64,000 bases of DNA from Vibrio japonicus (lineage in GTDB: Bacteria > Pseudomonadota > Gammaproteobacteria > Enterobacterales > Vibrionaceae): the NCBI RefSeq assembly GCF_024582835.1, contig NZ_CP102096.1, positions 1,240,001 through 1,304,000 of the forward strand. Reading direction: 5' to 3'. Shown piece by piece: positions 63,840-64,000 of this stretch. Every line of letters begins with the position of its first letter. The first letter of the stretch is position 1. The position numbers and the translations under genes are program-made. A model generated the notes under the pieces. That model was not told the DNA's origin, searched no databases, and was given only the letters and a program-made list of their open reading frames with translations.

Positions 63840-64000
63840 TTATCCTCTGTTTTTCCAAAGTTGGATTATTTCGTGGTAGTTTGATTTTGTTTTATTAATA
63901 AATTCTTGGTTATTAATATCCCCAGACAACCATTCTTTAGATGCTTCACCAAATATAGTTCGGCCAACCATAAAACCTTTAATTAAATCGTGGCCAGATG
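63840..64000 (-). CDS. Second IolC/DUF2090-like gene (3' end only, cut by window edge)
   Basis: The last 52 codons and the stop of a gene entering from the right. The visible protein (GHDLIKGFMVGRTIFGEASK, then EWLSGDINNQEFINKTKSNY and HEIIQLWKNRG) aligns end to end with the C-terminus of the IolC/DUF2090 protein at 58886-60793 (GKEIVKGFAVGRTLFGEPSR and ALWRQRG), at roughly 55-60 percent identity by eye. Base composition is clearly more AT-rich than iolC. It may be a full paralogue with kinase and DUF2090 parts, or DUF2090 alone; this cannot be told from the visible part. Confidence 0.82.
   Translation of the reverse strand, partial: SGHDLIKGFMVGRTIFGEASKEWLSGDINNQEFINKTKSNYHEIIQLWKNRG

Overview
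The window looks like the main chromosome of a marine Vibrio, probably of the Harveyi group (V. parahaemolyticus, V. alginolyticus, V. campbellii and relatives). The evidence is gene content and order: nhaA followed by the fused diaminobutyrate aminotransferase/decarboxylase, carboxynorspermidine dehydrogenase and nspC; the nrdA-nrdB-ferredoxin cluster next to ubiG and gyrA; the long (367 aa) purC type; a TPP-riboswitch thiD-thiZXY-tenA-thiM-thiE operon; and many c-di-GMP and chemotaxis proteins. No rRNA, tRNA, complete insertion sequence or CRISPR array was seen.

Layout. 1-7.2 kb: an SDR/DUF2867 protein cut by the left edge, a MATE exporter, and a tight ABC ATPase - FtsX-type permease - lipocalin-like operon. 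7.4-15.7 kb: nhaA, a 269-aa LapA-like mini protein (retention module, LapG-type cleavage site and type I secretion-like tail, with no repeat region between), then the norspermidine pathway behind a leader of nearly 400 nt that contains an intrinsic-terminator-like hairpin. 15.8-19.3 kb: a GcvR-like ACT protein, DUF3943, a CinA-related protein and a small unknown. 19.3-27.3 kb: deoxynucleotide and quinone synthesis (2Fe-2S ferredoxin, nrdB, nrdA, ubiG) and gyrA. 27.4-31.4 kb: an EAL phosphodiesterase with a degenerate GGDEF domain and a chemoreceptor. 31.4-37.4 kb: purC with a PurR box, sulA with a LexA box, a glycerophosphodiesterase, a DMT transporter, a lactate/malate dehydrogenase relative and an MBL-fold enzyme. 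37.4-46.1 kb: a DcuS/DcuR-like pair behind an FNR box, DUF2726, a diguanylate cyclase, a PAS chemoreceptor, a NYN nuclease-like protein, DUF2986 and a DUF900 hydrolase. 46.2-52.0 kb: the thiamine salvage operon.

52.0-64 kb looks like an accessory island for inositol-type sugar catabolism. It starts with a decayed tyrosine-recombinase fragment and carries a HAD phosphatase, two RpiR-family regulators, a second DMT transporter, a GntP-family permease, a TSUP transporter, iolC (fused to DUF2090) and iolD. At the right edge there is an adhE fragment and the 3' end of a second, AT-rich iolC-like gene. A 20-bp motif of the form GRAA-N6-TTTC recurs upstream of the HAD gene, the permease, iolC and iolD (twice), and probably defines one RpiR/IolR regulon.

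The most unusual items are the mini-LapA protein, the attenuator-like norspermidine leader, the hairpin-containing leader of the GntP permease, the shared operator family and the adhE relic beside a second iolC copy.
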